Shown: positions 34,796 through 44,286, counted from the first letter of the stretch. The stretch is DNA of 64,000 nucleotides from Cognatishimia sp. SS12 (GCF_028369055.1 NZ_JAQNCZ010000001.1:186001-250000), one strand, 5' to 3'. The notes: generated by a model from the letters alone, not told the origin. Numbers and translations are program-made.

Positions 34796-36522
34796 TGTGT
34801 CAACCTCAGCTGGCGGATGGAGGCGGCGATGGCCGCAAACGCATCGTTGATTTCTAGCCCATCCACATCAAAGTAGTGGCTGGCAGAGCTGGCGCAGTTT
34901 TGCAGAACGGTCTGCCCGCCCGAGGGCGCTTCAAACCCGATGGTGAACACCACGATGTCCTCGTCCTTGGCCGCATCACAGATCGCTTGGGTGCGCGTGT
35001 TCTTGGCGCTGCTGCCCACATATTTGCGGATAGAGCTGTACCAATCGTAGTTGGCGTCATCGTAGCCCATCCAAGGTTTGTAGTGATTGTCGCGGTTGTA
35101 TTTCATCGACGTATAGGCCCAGAGGCCTTCATAGGTGATAACCTCGGCGCTGCCCGGTTCGTCTACCGTGACGGTGGTTTCGATTTCTTTATATTTCTTG
35201 CATTTGCCGTTCTTGCGGAAAGAGGTGCATTCGCTTGAGATTTCCGTGGTTTCATAGGTGCCCTCGCCATAGGCGTGGTCATTCCATGTCCCGTCATGTG
35301 GCCAGTAAAACATCGGCTCAAACAGATCGCCGTCGTTGTCCTCATCGCCGGAATCTTCACCGATATAGACCGAATATTTTTCTTCCTGCTCGTTCCACCA
35401 AATGTTGGATTCGCCAGAGCGGAAATCTGGGTGAATGTAATATTGCGACGTGTTCTGACCATCGGTCATCAGCACAATCACTTTCAGCGTTTCGCTCGAG
35501 GAATAGGCGTTTGGGCGGCCTTCAAAGGCGCTGGCCACGGCCCCATCGCTGATCATATTGCTGATCACAGGCTGCAGGCTGCTGTCGAGCAGCGCGGTGC
35601 CCCATTTCATGCCGATGTCGATCGACGTATTGCCGCCGCCCCACATCGAGTCGATGAAGGTTTTCAGCGCGCTTGCGTCTTTCTGCATCACCACGATCTG
35701 GCGGCTGGTGTCGGTGGATTCGCGGCAGACCGGGTTAGAAACCAGGTTGACCGGATCATCATCGCGGCCATCATTGCTGGACCAAGGGTCAAAATGCATC
35801 GTCCGTGTAAAGGCGGTCGCCGGATCCAGCGTTGTCGTCGCAAAGTCATCCGATGCAAAGTTGATGCAATTGGAATGGCTATGTTCTGTCGACAGGTTCA
35901 GATATTGCGCCAGGCTATCGGGCGCGGATACCTGCGTTGCATAGGGCACGATGTTGACCGACAGCTTGCCATCTTCGGTGGTGGTGGTCAGCGTGTCGAC
36001 AAAATCCTTGGCTGCGATCTTCAGGTTATAAAGACGGCTGTTGTTGTTCATAGAGCCGGACACGTCCAGCACCATGGAAATTTCAACGCTGCCAATACGT
36101 TCTTCTGCGCCGCTCAGCGCGTTCATGGTCAAGGTGTCCACCCCGGCCAGATGCATGAATTTGGTTGCCATGGAGGTATCAGCGGTCGCGGTAACGGTGC
36201 GATAGCCTAGACCTTCTTCGACCTGAATATCCTGCAGATGCTCAGAGAGCGCGGATTTTTCAAAGTAGTCTTCGACCACGCTTTGCGGATCCAGATCTTG
36301 CTCCAACGACGATGCCGCCAGAACCGCGCGATCCAAGGTATCTTGCAGTTGCGTGCGGCGCATTTCCGCCAGCATGACGTCAACGCCGATACCGCCAACC
36401 ATCAACATGATCAGGAAAATGATCATGCCTAGATAGACCATGCTACCGTCTTCTTCGCGGCGGAACTGCCGCAGGAAGCGGGCAGAATCCGTCCTTCTGT
36501 GTCGTGCAGAATGGTGTCCCAT
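34792..36522 (-). CDS. TadG-like protein with von Willebrand factor A domain
   Basis: A 576-residue membrane-anchored periplasmic protein. Residues 22-55 form the TadE/G-like N-terminal helix (DGSMVYLGMIIFLIMLMVGG). The vWA domain starts near residue 150 with the complete MIDAS motif DVSGSMNNNS and later VLMTDGQNTS; between them and the C-terminal IVVFTIGFEAPSGG lies a long, Asp/Tyr/Trp-rich insertion of about 130 residues (350-480) that includes acidic repeats such as DSGDEDNDGD, possibly calcium binding. It resembles TadG of tight-adherence systems. No secretion machinery is present locally. Confidence 0.88.
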   Translation of the reverse strand: MGHHSARHRRTDSARFLRQFRREEDGSMVYLGMIIFLIMLMVGGIGVDVMLAEMRRTQLQDTLDRAVLAASSLEQDLDPQSVVEDYFEKSALSEHLQDIQVEEGLGYRTVTATADTSMATKFMHLAGVDTLTMNALSGAEERIGSVEISMVLDVSGSMNNNSRLYNLKIAAKDFVDTLTTTTEDGKLSVNIVPYATQVSAPDSLAQYLNLSTEHSHSNCINFASDDFATTTLDPATAFTRTMHFDPWSSNDGRDDDPVNLVSNPVCRESTDTSRQIVVMQKDASALKTFIDSMWGGGNTSIDIGMKWGTALLDSSLQPVISNMISDGAVASAFEGRPNAYSSSETLKVIVLMTDGQNTSQYYIHPDFRSGESNIWWNEQEEKYSVYIGEDSGDEDNDGDLFEPMFYWPHDGTWNDHAYGEGTYETTEISSECTSFRKNGKCKKYKEIETTVTVDEPGSAEVITYEGLWAYTSMKYNRDNHYKPWMGYDDANYDWYSSIRKYVGSSAKNTRTQAICDAAKDEDIVVFTIGFEAPSGGQTVLQNCASSASHYFDVDGLEINDAFAAIAASIRQLRLTQ

Positions 36523-36659
36523 GTCTTGTCCCTCACTTAGGCCCCCAAAACCGCCCCCAAAACACGAATGGGGGCGACTCCGGATACTTTCACTCCCGAT
36601 TGTGTATGACGGTAAATTTGGGCCGAAATACGGCGGGTTATGTGAATTATTGGGCCGTT

Positions 36660-36690
36660 TCGCCCCATATTTGCGGCATTAATGGGGCGA
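36660..36690. promoter_or_regulatory. inverted repeat, candidate operator
   Basis: TCGCCCCAT and ATGGGGCGA are perfect reverse complements separated by 13 bases, in the divergent promoter region about 210 bases upstream of the glutamate dehydrogenase start. Confidence 0.35.
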
Positions 36691-36851
36691 GGCGGGCTGA
36701 TCGTGGGATTGGTGGGCTATTGTCGCGAAATCGGAAACAGAACAGATTTTCCGCGGCCTGCTGGAAATTGGATCAGAAAAAGTTTTCAAACTGATGAAAT
36801 TTTGTGCAGATGCGCCTCGCTTCTTGTGGTGAAAAAGGATTAGGTGAAGCT

Positions 36852-36890
36852 ATTGAGTTGCGACATTGAGTCGCGAGATTGCTTGTCGGG
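36852..36890 (+). repeat. three-copy 13-base tandem repeat before gdhA
   Basis: ATTGAGTTGCGAC, ATTGAGTCGCGAG and ATTGCTTGTCGGG follow one another at an exact 13-base period; the first two differ at two positions, the third is degenerate and runs into the ribosome-binding GGGAGG. They sit in the leader of the dehydrogenase mRNA. Confidence 0.5.
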
Positions 36891-36899
36891 AGGTAAATG

Positions 36900-38330
36900 A
36901 TGAGCGTAGCGAATGAGCCGAGTTTCCGTGACAGTGTGGATCTGATGTTCAACCGGGCGGTGTCCCTGTTGGACCTGTCACCTGGGCTCGAAGAAAAGAT
37001 CCGTGTGTGCAACGCGACCTATACTGTGCGGTTTGGCGTGCGCTTGCGGGGCAAAATCCAGACCTTCACCGGCTACCGCTCTGTGCATTCCGAACATATG
37101 GAGCCGGTCAAGGGCGGTATTCGTTATGCGCCTTCGGTCAACCAGAACGAAGTGGAAGCGCTCGCAGCGCTGATGACCTATAAATGCGCGCTGGTTGAGG
37201 CCCCGTTTGGCGGCTCCAAAGGGGGGTTGTGCATCGACCCAACCGAATTTGAAGAACATGAGCTGGAGCTGATCACCCGGCGCTTTGCGTATGAGCTGGC
37301 CAAACGCGACCTCATCCACCCGTCACAAAACGTTCCAGCCCCTGACATGGGCACGGGTGAACGTGAAATGGCCTGGATCGCCGACCAATACGCCCGCATG
37401 AACACCACTGATATCAACGCGCGGGCTTGTGTGACCGGCAAGCCGCTGAACGCCGGCGGGATCGCGGGGCGTGTCGAGGCCACGGGCCGCGGTGTGCAAT
37501 ATGCGCTGCAGGAATTTTTCCGCGATGCGCGCGACATCGAAAAGGCCGGCCTGTCCGGTTCGCTGGATGGCAAGCGCGTGATTGTGCAGGGCCTTGGCAA
37601 CGTGGGCTATCACGCCGCGAAATTCCTGTCCGAAGAAGATGGCTGCAAAGTGATCGGCGTGATTGAACGCGACGGCGCGGTGGTCAGCGCGGATGGGCTG
37701 GATATCGAAGCGCTGCGCCATTGGATCGTGAACCATGGCGGCGTCAAAGGGTTCCCGGATGCCACCTATGTGGAAGACGGTTCCAAGGTTCTGGAAGAGG
37801 ATTGCGACATCTTGGTGCCGGCGGCGATGGAAGGTGTGATCAATCTGACCAATGCTGAGCGCATCAAAGCCCCGTTGATCATCGAGGCCGCGAATGGTCC
37901 GGTCACGGCGGGCGCGGATGATGTGCTGCGCAAGAAAGGCACGGTCATCATTCCTGACATGTATGCCAACGCAGGCGGTGTGACCGTATCGTATTTTGAG
38001 TGGGTCAAAAACCTCAGCCACATCCGCTTTGGCCGCATGCAACGCCGTCAAGAAGAGGCGCGCCACCAGCTGGTTGTCGATCAGCTCGAAGCGCTGTCAG
38101 ACTCCATGGGCAAATCATGGTCGCTCAGCCCGGATTTCAAACAGAAATATCTGAAAGGCGCGGGGGAGCTTGAACTGGTCCGCTCTGGTCTGGATGACAC
38201 CATGCGCATTGCCTATCAGTCGATGCGCGACATTTGGCACGACCGCGAGGATGTGACCGATCTGCGCACCGCCGCCTATCTGGTGTCGATCCAGAAAGTC
38301 GCCGCAAGCTATAAGGCCAAGGGCCTCTGA
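36900..38330 (+). CDS. Glu/Leu/Phe/Val dehydrogenase (NAD-type glutamate dehydrogenase)
   Basis: A 476-residue hexameric-type dehydrogenase interconverting glutamate and 2-oxoglutarate plus ammonia. Conserved pieces are KGGIRYAPSVNQNEVEALA with its substrate Lys, APFGGSKGG, the catalytic Asp in PAPDMGTGEREM, and the dinucleotide loop VIVQGLGNVGYHA. GGGAGG lies six bases before the ATG at 36900 and only three before the ATG at 36897, favouring 36900. It would take up the glutamate made by PutA. A strong terminator follows at 38356. Confidence 0.93.
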   Translation: MSVANEPSFRDSVDLMFNRAVSLLDLSPGLEEKIRVCNATYTVRFGVRLRGKIQTFTGYRSVHSEHMEPVKGGIRYAPSVNQNEVEALAALMTYKCALVEAPFGGSKGGLCIDPTEFEEHELELITRRFAYELAKRDLIHPSQNVPAPDMGTGEREMAWIADQYARMNTTDINARACVTGKPLNAGGIAGRVEATGRGVQYALQEFFRDARDIEKAGLSGSLDGKRVIVQGLGNVGYHAAKFLSEEDGCKVIGVIERDGAVVSADGLDIEALRHWIVNHGGVKGFPDATYVEDGSKVLEEDCDILVPAAMEGVINLTNAERIKAPLIIEAANGPVTAGADDVLRKKGTVIIPDMYANAGGVTVSYFEWVKNLSHIRFGRMQRRQEEARHQLVVDQLEALSDSMGKSWSLSPDFKQKYLKGAGELELVRSGLDDTMRIAYQSMRDIWHDREDVTDLRTAAYLVSIQKVAASYKAKGL

Positions 38331-38355
38331 GCAGCGCGCCGCCGAAAAACCGATC

Positions 38356-38381
38356 AAAGCCCGCCTTGTGCGGGCTTTTTT
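38356..38381 (+). terminator. rho-independent terminator of the glutamate dehydrogenase gene
   Basis: AAAGCCCGC and GCGGGCTTT stem with a five-base loop and six T. Confidence 0.9.
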
Positions 38382-38436
38382 CTTGCGGTGCCCCGGCGTG
38401 GCTGGCATTTCTGGGGCAAAGAGACGGAGATGACCC

Positions 38437-38742
38437 ATGCGTATTGCGCTGACCTGTGCTGTGATTTTTGCTGCCAGCCAAAGCTGGGCTGAAGAGGCTG
38501 GCGACCCCAAAGCCGCGCAATGTGATGCGCTGGGCGGGGTTGTGACGCAGCTGGTTGCGCTGCGCCAAGACGGCAAACGCGAAAACCGCGCCATTCGCAT
38601 GCTGACCAAGGGCAATGCCGCGATTGATGAGCCACTGCGCCCGGCGGTGCAGTTTCTGGCTGGCTGGGTCTATTCACTGACCGATGACGAACTGGGGTTT
38701 GAGCCCGGCCCGAAATACGCCGAAGCCTGCAAAACACAGTAA
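38437..38742 (+). CDS. hypothetical periplasmic protein
   Basis: A 101-residue protein with a clear signal peptide (MRIALTCAVIFAASQSWA, cleavage likely after SWA). The mature part holds two cysteines (AQCDALGG and EACKTQ at the C-terminus) that could form a disulfide. GGAGATGACCC before the ATG is a good ribosome site. It lies between the dehydrogenase terminator and dnaG and matches no family I recognise; function is not assigned. Confidence 0.78.
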   Translation: MRIALTCAVIFAASQSWAEEAGDPKAAQCDALGGVVTQLVALRQDGKRENRAIRMLTKGNAAIDEPLRPAVQFLAGWVYSLTDDELGFEPGPKYAEACKTQ

Positions 38743-38831
38743 GCGCGCGTCCTGAAAGTCAGGCCGAGTTCTCCACAGCATTTCGCCGCCCTGCGCTGGA
38801 CATCCGCGCGCGCGCGTTCATATAGTACCGC

Positions 38832-40790
38832 ATGAGCCTCACCCCCGCTTTCATGGATGAACTGCGCAACCGTACCAGCATCGTTCAGGTGGTGGGGCGC
38901 AAGGTCATGTGGGACAGCCGCAAGTCCAATCAGGGCAAGGGCGACATGTGGGCCCCATGTCCGTTCCACCACGAAAAATCCGCGTCTTTTCACGTCGATG
39001 ACCAAAAGGGGTTTTACTACTGCTTTGGTTGCGGCGCAAAAGGCGATGCCATCAATTTCGTGCAGGAAAGCGAGAATGTCAGCTTTATTGATGCGGTCAA
39101 AATCCTCGCGGATGAGGCGGGGATGACGCTGCCCGATCGCGACCCGCGCGCGCAGGAGAAAGCGGACAAGCGCGCTGGGCTGACCGAGGTGATGGAGCAG
39201 GCGGTGCAATTCTTCCGCATGTCTCTGCGTACAAATGCGGCGACCGAGGCGCGGGCCTATCTGGCGCGGCGTGGCCTGACACCGGCGCAGCTTGAGCGTT
39301 GGGAAATCGGCTTTGCGCCAAATGGCTGGCAGGCGCTTTGGGATGCGCTGAAGGCTAAGGGCGTGCCTGATGAGTTGATCCTCGGGGCAGGGCTGGCCAA
39401 ACCCTCGAGCAAGGGTAAGGCCCCCTATGACGTGTTTCGCAATCGCATCATGTTTCCCATTCGCGATGCGCGCGGGCGGGCGATTGCTTTTGGCGGGCGG
39501 GCGCTGGACCCGAATGACAATGCCAAATATCTGAACTCGCCTGAAACCGCCCTGTTTGACAAAGGGCGCAACCTCTACAACCACGGCCCGGCGCGGGCCG
39601 CCGTGGGCAAAGGCCAGCCGCTCATTGTGGCCGAAGGCTATATGGATGTGATCGCGCTGGATGGCGCGGGGTTTACCGGGGCGGTTGCGCCGCTGGGCAC
39701 GGCGATCACCGAAGCGCAACTGCAGCTCTTGTGGCGCATTTCGCCGGAACCTGTGATCGCGCTGGACGGCGATGCCGCGGGCATTCGCGCCGCGTTGCGT
39801 CTGATTGATCTGGCCTTGCCGATGCTTGAGGCTGGGCAAAGCCTGCGCTTTGCGATCATGCCTGAGGGGCAGGACCCGGATGATCTGCTGAAAGCCAAAG
39901 GGCCCGAGGCTTTGCAGGCCTTGCTGGATGCGGCCAAACCAATGGTGGACCTGCTGTGGCAGCGGGAAACCGAAGGCAAAAATTTTGACAGCCCGGAGCG
40001 TAAAGCCGCCCTCGACAAGGCGCTGCGCACGAAAATCAAACAGATCCGCGACCCGAGCATCCGCGCCCATTATGGGCAGGCGATCAAGGATCTGCGCTGG
40101 GAATTGTTCCGGGGCGCTGCGCCTGCACGCGCGAAGGATGGCCGCAAAGCGCGCGGCGGGGATTGGCGTAAGCCGGCGCCGCCACGCGCGCAGGCCACAA
40201 CCAAAGCCTCGTTGCTGGTGGCCGGAGATGAGGCGCACCAGCGTCATATGCGCGAAGCGGTCATTTTTGCATCGATCCTTTCGACCCCGGCGGTTCTGGA
40301 TGAATTTGAAGACCAGCTGGAAGCCCTGCGCTGCGCTGATGACGATCATAACTTCATCCGCGATCTTTTGCTGCGGCAGGCGCATCGCGGAGTGCAGGAT
40401 CTGAAATCCATCATTGCCGACGCCATGGGGCCGGAGGCCCTTGATTTTCTGCTGGCGCACCCACATGTCCGCATTGCGCCCCCCGTGCGTCGCCCCGGTG
40501 ATGTTGATACGGCGCGCCAGACTGTCGCCGAAGAGCTTGGCAAACTGACTGCGGCGCTGGGACATCGCGCCGAAGTGGCCGAAGCCGTTGAGGTGATTGG
40601 CGAGATCGAAGATGAGACGATAACCTGGCGGTTGGGCCAAGCCGCAGAGGCGCATGACCGCGCCGTGCGCAGCATTCAGGAGGATTCAGCGGAATATGAA
40701 ACCGGAGAGAATGGTGCCGCCATCGACAAGGACGAACGTGCAGCGCTGAACGCGCTGATGGAACGAATCAGTTTCACGAAGAGGCGATGA
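38832..40790 (+). CDS. dnaG: DNA primase
   Basis: A 652-residue primase that makes RNA primers at the replication fork with DnaB. The N-terminal zinc domain has the CHC2 set (CPFHHEKSASF and YYCFGCGAKGD); the Toprim core shows VAEGYMDVIAL and LDGDAAGIRA; residues about 430-652 form the helicase-binding C-terminal domain. It is followed after 128 bases by rpoD, the dnaG-rpoD order conserved in proteobacteria. The C-terminal domain has a basic linker (RKARGGDWRKPAPPRAQ near 440-460). Confidence 0.97.
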   Translation: MSLTPAFMDELRNRTSIVQVVGRKVMWDSRKSNQGKGDMWAPCPFHHEKSASFHVDDQKGFYYCFGCGAKGDAINFVQESENVSFIDAVKILADEAGMTLPDRDPRAQEKADKRAGLTEVMEQAVQFFRMSLRTNAATEARAYLARRGLTPAQLERWEIGFAPNGWQALWDALKAKGVPDELILGAGLAKPSSKGKAPYDVFRNRIMFPIRDARGRAIAFGGRALDPNDNAKYLNSPETALFDKGRNLYNHGPARAAVGKGQPLIVAEGYMDVIALDGAGFTGAVAPLGTAITEAQLQLLWRISPEPVIALDGDAAGIRAALRLIDLALPMLEAGQSLRFAIMPEGQDPDDLLKAKGPEALQALLDAAKPMVDLLWQRETEGKNFDSPERKAALDKALRTKIKQIRDPSIRAHYGQAIKDLRWELFRGAAPARAKDGRKARGGDWRKPAPPRAQATTKASLLVAGDEAHQRHMREAVIFASILSTPAVLDEFEDQLEALRCADDDHNFIRDLLLRQAHRGVQDLKSIIADAMGPEALDFLLAHPHVRIAPPVRRPGDVDTARQTVAEELGKLTAALGHRAEVAEAVEVIGEIEDETITWRLGQAAEAHDRAVRSIQEDSAEYETGENGAAIDKDERAALNALMERISFTKRR

Positions 40791-40848
40791 TGCAAATTTT
40801 CTGGCCTCTGGGTGAAGAATTCATAAAGAAATCGGGGTAAACGGGTGT

Positions 40849-40892
40849 GCGAATCGCGCAATCGCGCTATTGATTCGCTCTAATACGAATCA
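40849..40892 (+). promoter_or_regulatory. mutually exclusive stem-loops in the rpoD leader
   Basis: GATTCGC at 40872-40878 can pair with GCGAATC at 40849-40855, or (as TGATTCG, 40871-40877) with CGAATCA at 40886-40892 in a seven-base-pair hairpin with an eight-base loop. The two structures exclude each other. They lie between dnaG and rpoD, 27 to 70 bases before the rpoD start; no T tract follows. Confidence 0.35.
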
Positions 40893-40918
40893 CCAGCCCT
40901 TGTTTGCAGGAGCAGCGA

Positions 40919-42913
40919 ATGGCCGCAAAAGACAACGACGACCGTAAGCCAGACGATCAGGACGCGGAAATCTCACTTGATATGAGCCAAGCCGCGGTCA
41001 AGAAAATGATCTCGGAGGCGCGCGAAAAGGGCTACATCACCTATGATCAGCTCAACAAAGTGCTGCCGCCTGATCAGGTCAGCTCTGAGCAGATCGAAGA
41101 TGTGATGTCGATGCTGTCCGAAATGGGCATCAACATCATCGAAGACGAAGAAGTCGAAGACGAAGAACAAAAGTCGACCGCGCTCGTCGATGCGTCGTCT
41201 GGCAATCGTGAAATCACGCTTGGCTCGGGCAACACCGAAAAGCTCGACCGCACAGATGACCCAGTGCGCATGTACCTGCGCGAAATGGGGTCGGTTGAAC
41301 TGCTGAGCCGCGAGGGCGAGATCGCCATCGCCAAACGCATTGAGGCTGGGCGCAATACGATGATTGCCGGGCTTTGCGAAAGCCCGCTGACCTTCCAGGC
41401 GATCACCATCTGGCGCGACGAACTTCTGTCCGAAGATATTCTGCTGCGTGACGTCATCGACCTGGAAACCACCTTTGGCAACCAACTGGGCGAGGATGAC
41501 GACGAGGAAGAAGAGGCAAGCACCGTTTCGGCCGCCAATGTCTCCTCCGCGCCAGACAAGAAGAGTGACACGCAGGAACTAGACGCCGACGGCAACCCGA
41601 TTGCCAAGGATGACGACGACGATGACGATGATGAGCAGGCGAACATGTCGCTCGCCGCGATGGAAGCAGCGCTGAAACCGCGTGTGCTGGAAACGCTGGA
41701 TCGCATCGCCGACGATTACGAAATGCTGTCTGCCATGCAGGACAGCCGAATTTCGGCCACGCTGAACGAGGATGATACATTCTCTAGCGGGGATGAAGAG
41801 AAATACCAGAAGCTGCGGTCTGAGATCGTTGAACTCGTGAATGAGCTGCACCTGCACAACAACCGGATCGAAGCGCTGATCGACCAGCTATATGGCATCA
41901 ACCGCCGTATCATGCAGATCGACAGTGCGATGGTGAAACTGGCTGACCAGGCACGGATCAATCGCCGCGAGTTCATTGATGCCTATCGCGGCCGTGAACT
42001 TGACCCGACCTGGCTTGAGGATATGACGCAAAAGCCCGGTCGCGGCTGGCAGATGTTCATGGAACGCTCGGTTGAAAAGGTCGAAGAACTGCGCGCGGAC
42101 ATGGCGCAGGTCGGGACCTATGTGGGTCTAGATATCTCTGAATTTCGCCGCATCGTGCAGCAGGTTCAGAAGGGTGAAAAAGAAGCCCGTCAGGCCAAGA
42201 AAGAAATGGTCGAGGCCAACCTGCGCCTCGTGATTTCCATCGCGAAAAAGTACACGAACCGTGGCCTGCAATTCCTTGATCTTATTCAGGAAGGGAACAT
42301 CGGCCTGATGAAGGCGGTGGATAAGTTCGAATACCGCCGTGGCTATAAATTCTCGACCTACGCCACCTGGTGGATTCGCCAGGCGATCACCCGTTCGATT
42401 GCAGACCAAGCGCGCACCATTCGTATCCCTGTGCACATGATCGAAACGATCAACAAACTGGTGCGGACAGGTCGTCAGATGCTGCATGAAATTGGCCGCG
42501 AACCGACCCCGGAGGAATTGGCCGAAAAGCTTCAGATGCCGCTTGAGAAAGTGCGCAAGGTGATGAAAATCGCCAAGGAGCCGATCAGCCTTGAGACCCC
42601 GATCGGGGATGAGGAAGACAGCCAACTGGGCGACTTCATTGAGGACAAGAATGCCGTGCTGCCGCTGGACAGCGCCATTCAGGAAAACCTCAAGGAAACC
42701 ACGACTCGCGTGCTGGCCTCGCTCACGCCACGCGAAGAACGGGTGCTGCGCATGCGCTTTGGTATCGGCATGAACACCGACCACACCCTCGAAGAGGTGG
42801 GCCAGCAGTTCAGCGTGACGCGCGAGCGTATTCGCCAGATCGAAGCGAAAGCGCTGCGCAAGCTGAAACACCCAAGCCGCAGTCGCAAACTGCGCAGCTT
42901 CCTGGATCAGTAA
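40919..42913 (+). CDS. rpoD: RNA polymerase primary sigma factor (sigma-70)
   Basis: A 664-residue housekeeping sigma factor. Region 1.1 begins [20 protein letters not shown]; region 1.2 has [12 protein letters not shown]; region 2 reads [20 protein letters not shown] with the melting/-10 segment [20 protein letters not shown]; region 3 follows; region 4 ends in [19 protein letters not shown]. The non-conserved region between 1.2 and 2.1 carries a strongly acidic insert (six consecutive Asp near residue 230). AGGAG lies just before the ATG at 40919. It is the main promoter-recognition factor for the genes here. Confidence 0.98.
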   Translation: MAAKDNDDRKPDDQDAEISLDMSQAAVKKMISEAREKGYITYDQLNKVLPPDQVSSEQIEDVMSMLSEMGINIIEDEEVEDEEQKSTALVDASSGNREITLGSGNTEKLDRTDDPVRMYLREMGSVELLSREGEIAIAKRIEAGRNTMIAGLCESPLTFQAITIWRDELLSEDILLRDVIDLETTFGNQLGEDDDEEEEASTVSAANVSSAPDKKSDTQELDADGNPIAKDDDDDDDDEQANMSLAAMEAALKPRVLETLDRIADDYEMLSAMQDSRISATLNEDDTFSSGDEEKYQKLRSEIVELVNELHLHNNRIEALIDQLYGINRRIMQIDSAMVKLADQARINRREFIDAYRGRELDPTWLEDMTQKPGRGWQMFMERSVEKVEELRADMAQVGTYVGLDISEFRRIVQQVQKGEKEARQAKKEMVEANLRLVISIAKKYTNRGLQFLDLIQEGNIGLMKAVDKFEYRRGYKFSTYATWWIRQAITRSIADQARTIRIPVHMIETINKLVRTGRQMLHEIGREPTPEELAEKLQMPLEKVRKVMKIAKEPISLETPIGDEEDSQLGDFIEDKNAVLPLDSAIQENLKETTTRVLASLTPREERVLRMRFGIGMNTDHTLEEVGQQFSVTRERIRQIEAKALRKLKHPSRSRKLRSFLDQ

Positions 42914-42920
42914 AGACACA

Positions 42921-42950
42921 CGCCCTGCCGATGAATTGGCGGGGCGTTTT
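42921..42950 (+). terminator. rho-independent terminator of rpoD
   Basis: CGCCCTGCC and GGCGGGGCG pair (one G-U) around an eight-base loop, followed by TTTT, eight bases after the rpoD stop. Confidence 0.8.
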
Positions 42951-42967
42951 CCTATGGGGGGACCCTG

Positions 42968-43234
42968 ATGTCACTTTTGAAAAAGCTTTTCGGCGGCGCA
43001 GCCCCGAAAGAGGCAGAGCCTGAAACCTACAAAGGGTTTTCCATTTTTGTGGCACCGCAGAAAGACGGCGCGAACTATCGCATTGCCGGTCGGATTGAAA
43101 AAGAGGTCGACGGCACGCTGAAAACCCATAATTTTCTGCGCGCCGATACTTTCAATACCGCCGACACCGCCGCCGACATGACCCTGATGAAGGCCAAGCA
43201 GCTGATTGACCAGATGGGCGAGCGCCTGTTCTAA
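42968..43234 (+). CDS. HlyU family protein
   Basis: An 88-residue protein of the HlyU family (PF10115), named after a Vibrio haemolysin activator but present as small single-domain proteins across Rhodobacterales. Typical segments: SLLKKLFGG at the N-terminus, YKGFSIFVAPQKDGANYRIA, and the C-terminal MTLMKAKQLIDQMGERLF. The family's DNA-binding winged helix is shown only in Vibrio HlyU, which belongs to a different group, so a transcriptional role here is uncertain. GGGGGGACCCTG precedes the ATG. Confidence 0.8.
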   Translation: MSLLKKLFGGAAPKEAEPETYKGFSIFVAPQKDGANYRIAGRIEKEVDGTLKTHNFLRADTFNTADTAADMTLMKAKQLIDQMGERLF

Positions 43235-43262
43235 GCGCTCGCACCCGCGCCATTTTCAGACC

Positions 43263-44162
43263 CTAGGTTAGGTGGGTGTTGAAAAACGCCACCGTCCGCT
43301 CCCACGCCAGATCCGCAGCCGCCTCATCAAAGCGCGGCGTGCTGTCGTTGTGGAACCCGTGGTTTGCCCCCTCGTAAATGAACGCCTCATAGGTTTTGCC
43401 ATGCTCTTGCAGGGCCGCTTCATAAGCGGGCCAGCCGGCGTTGATGCGTTCATCCAGTGCCGCGTAATGCAGCATCAGCGGGGCCTGGATGCGCGGCACG
43501 TCTTCGGCCGCGGCCTGGCGACCATAATAAGGCACCGCTGCGCCCAGTTCCGGGTAGGCCACAGCTGCCGCATTGGCGACCCCGCCGCCATAACAGAACC
43601 CGGTGATGCCGACCTTTCCGGTGGTCAGTTCATGACCCATCAGGAATTCAACGGCGGCGAAGAAATCATTCATTAGCTTGGTGCCATCGACCGTGCGCTG
43701 CAATTCACGCCCTTCGGCATCATTGCCCGGATAACCGCCCACGGATGACAGCCCATCAGGGGCCAGCGCCACAAACCCGGCTTTGGCCACACGCCGTGCG
43801 ACGTCCTCGATATAAGGGTTCAGCCCGCGATTTTCGTGCACGACCACAACGGCGGGGCGTTTTTCGGCAACCGGGGTGCCACCCTCGGCCGGGCGCACTA
43901 GATAGCCACGCACCTCACCGTGCCCATTGGGCGATGTGTAGGTGATATATTCGGGCAAGATCTCGGGATCGGTGAATTGCACCTGCGTCGCCCAGGCATA
44001 ATTGGGCTGCATCAACTCAAACGCGGTGAGCGCCGTCATCCCGGCCAGCGTATATTTGCCGGCCCGGTTCAGAAACTCGCGCTTGGTGATTTTGCCATGC
44101 GCATAGAAATCATAAAGCTCCAGAATGGCGGGGTGAAAATCCTTGGCAGTCAGACGTTCCAT
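43263..44162 (-). CDS. dienelactone hydrolase family protein with export-like N-terminus
   Basis: A 299-residue alpha/beta hydrolase of the dienelactone hydrolase family. The catalytic triad is visible: Cys in GFCYGGGVANA, Asp in ALDERINAG, and His in GANHGFHND. Residues 24-58 look like a Tat-type leader (TKREFLNRAGKYTLAGMTAL ending AWA) but with Lys-Arg in place of the twin arginines. Start 44162 follows GGGAGA; a longer frame to 44312 has no ribosome site and crosses the yjbQ start. Substrates of these periplasmic family members are not known. Confidence 0.85.
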   Translation of the reverse strand: MERLTAKDFHPAILELYDFYAHGKITKREFLNRAGKYTLAGMTALTAFELMQPNYAWATQVQFTDPEILPEYITYTSPNGHGEVRGYLVRPAEGGTPVAEKRPAVVVVHENRGLNPYIEDVARRVAKAGFVALAPDGLSSVGGYPGNDAEGRELQRTVDGTKLMNDFFAAVEFLMGHELTTGKVGITGFCYGGGVANAAAVAYPELGAAVPYYGRQAAAEDVPRIQAPLMLHYAALDERINAGWPAYEAALQEHGKTYEAFIYEGANHGFHNDSTPRFDEAAADLAWERTVAFFNTHLT

Positions 44163-44286
44163 AATATTATCTCCCTGAAGGCACGGCGCCGCTGCGCCGA
44201 CCTGCAAAGGGTAGCACGGCGCGATAGATTGGCGACGGGCGAATGCATCACGTCCTAGTGATGAGGCAATTGGAAAAAGGCAGAGC

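Larger units (their letters stand above)
36523..36899. other. intergenic gap between tadG-like gene and gdhA
   Basis: A 377-base divergent region holding the promoters of both flanking genes. It contains a nine-base-pair inverted repeat at 36660-36690 and a three-unit 13-base tandem repeat at 36852-36890; no gene or RNA is recognised. Confidence 0.5.

Noticed and set aside
38670..40655. 661-codon minus-strand frame opposite dnaG
   Set aside because: Shadow of dnaG codon bias; no family features.
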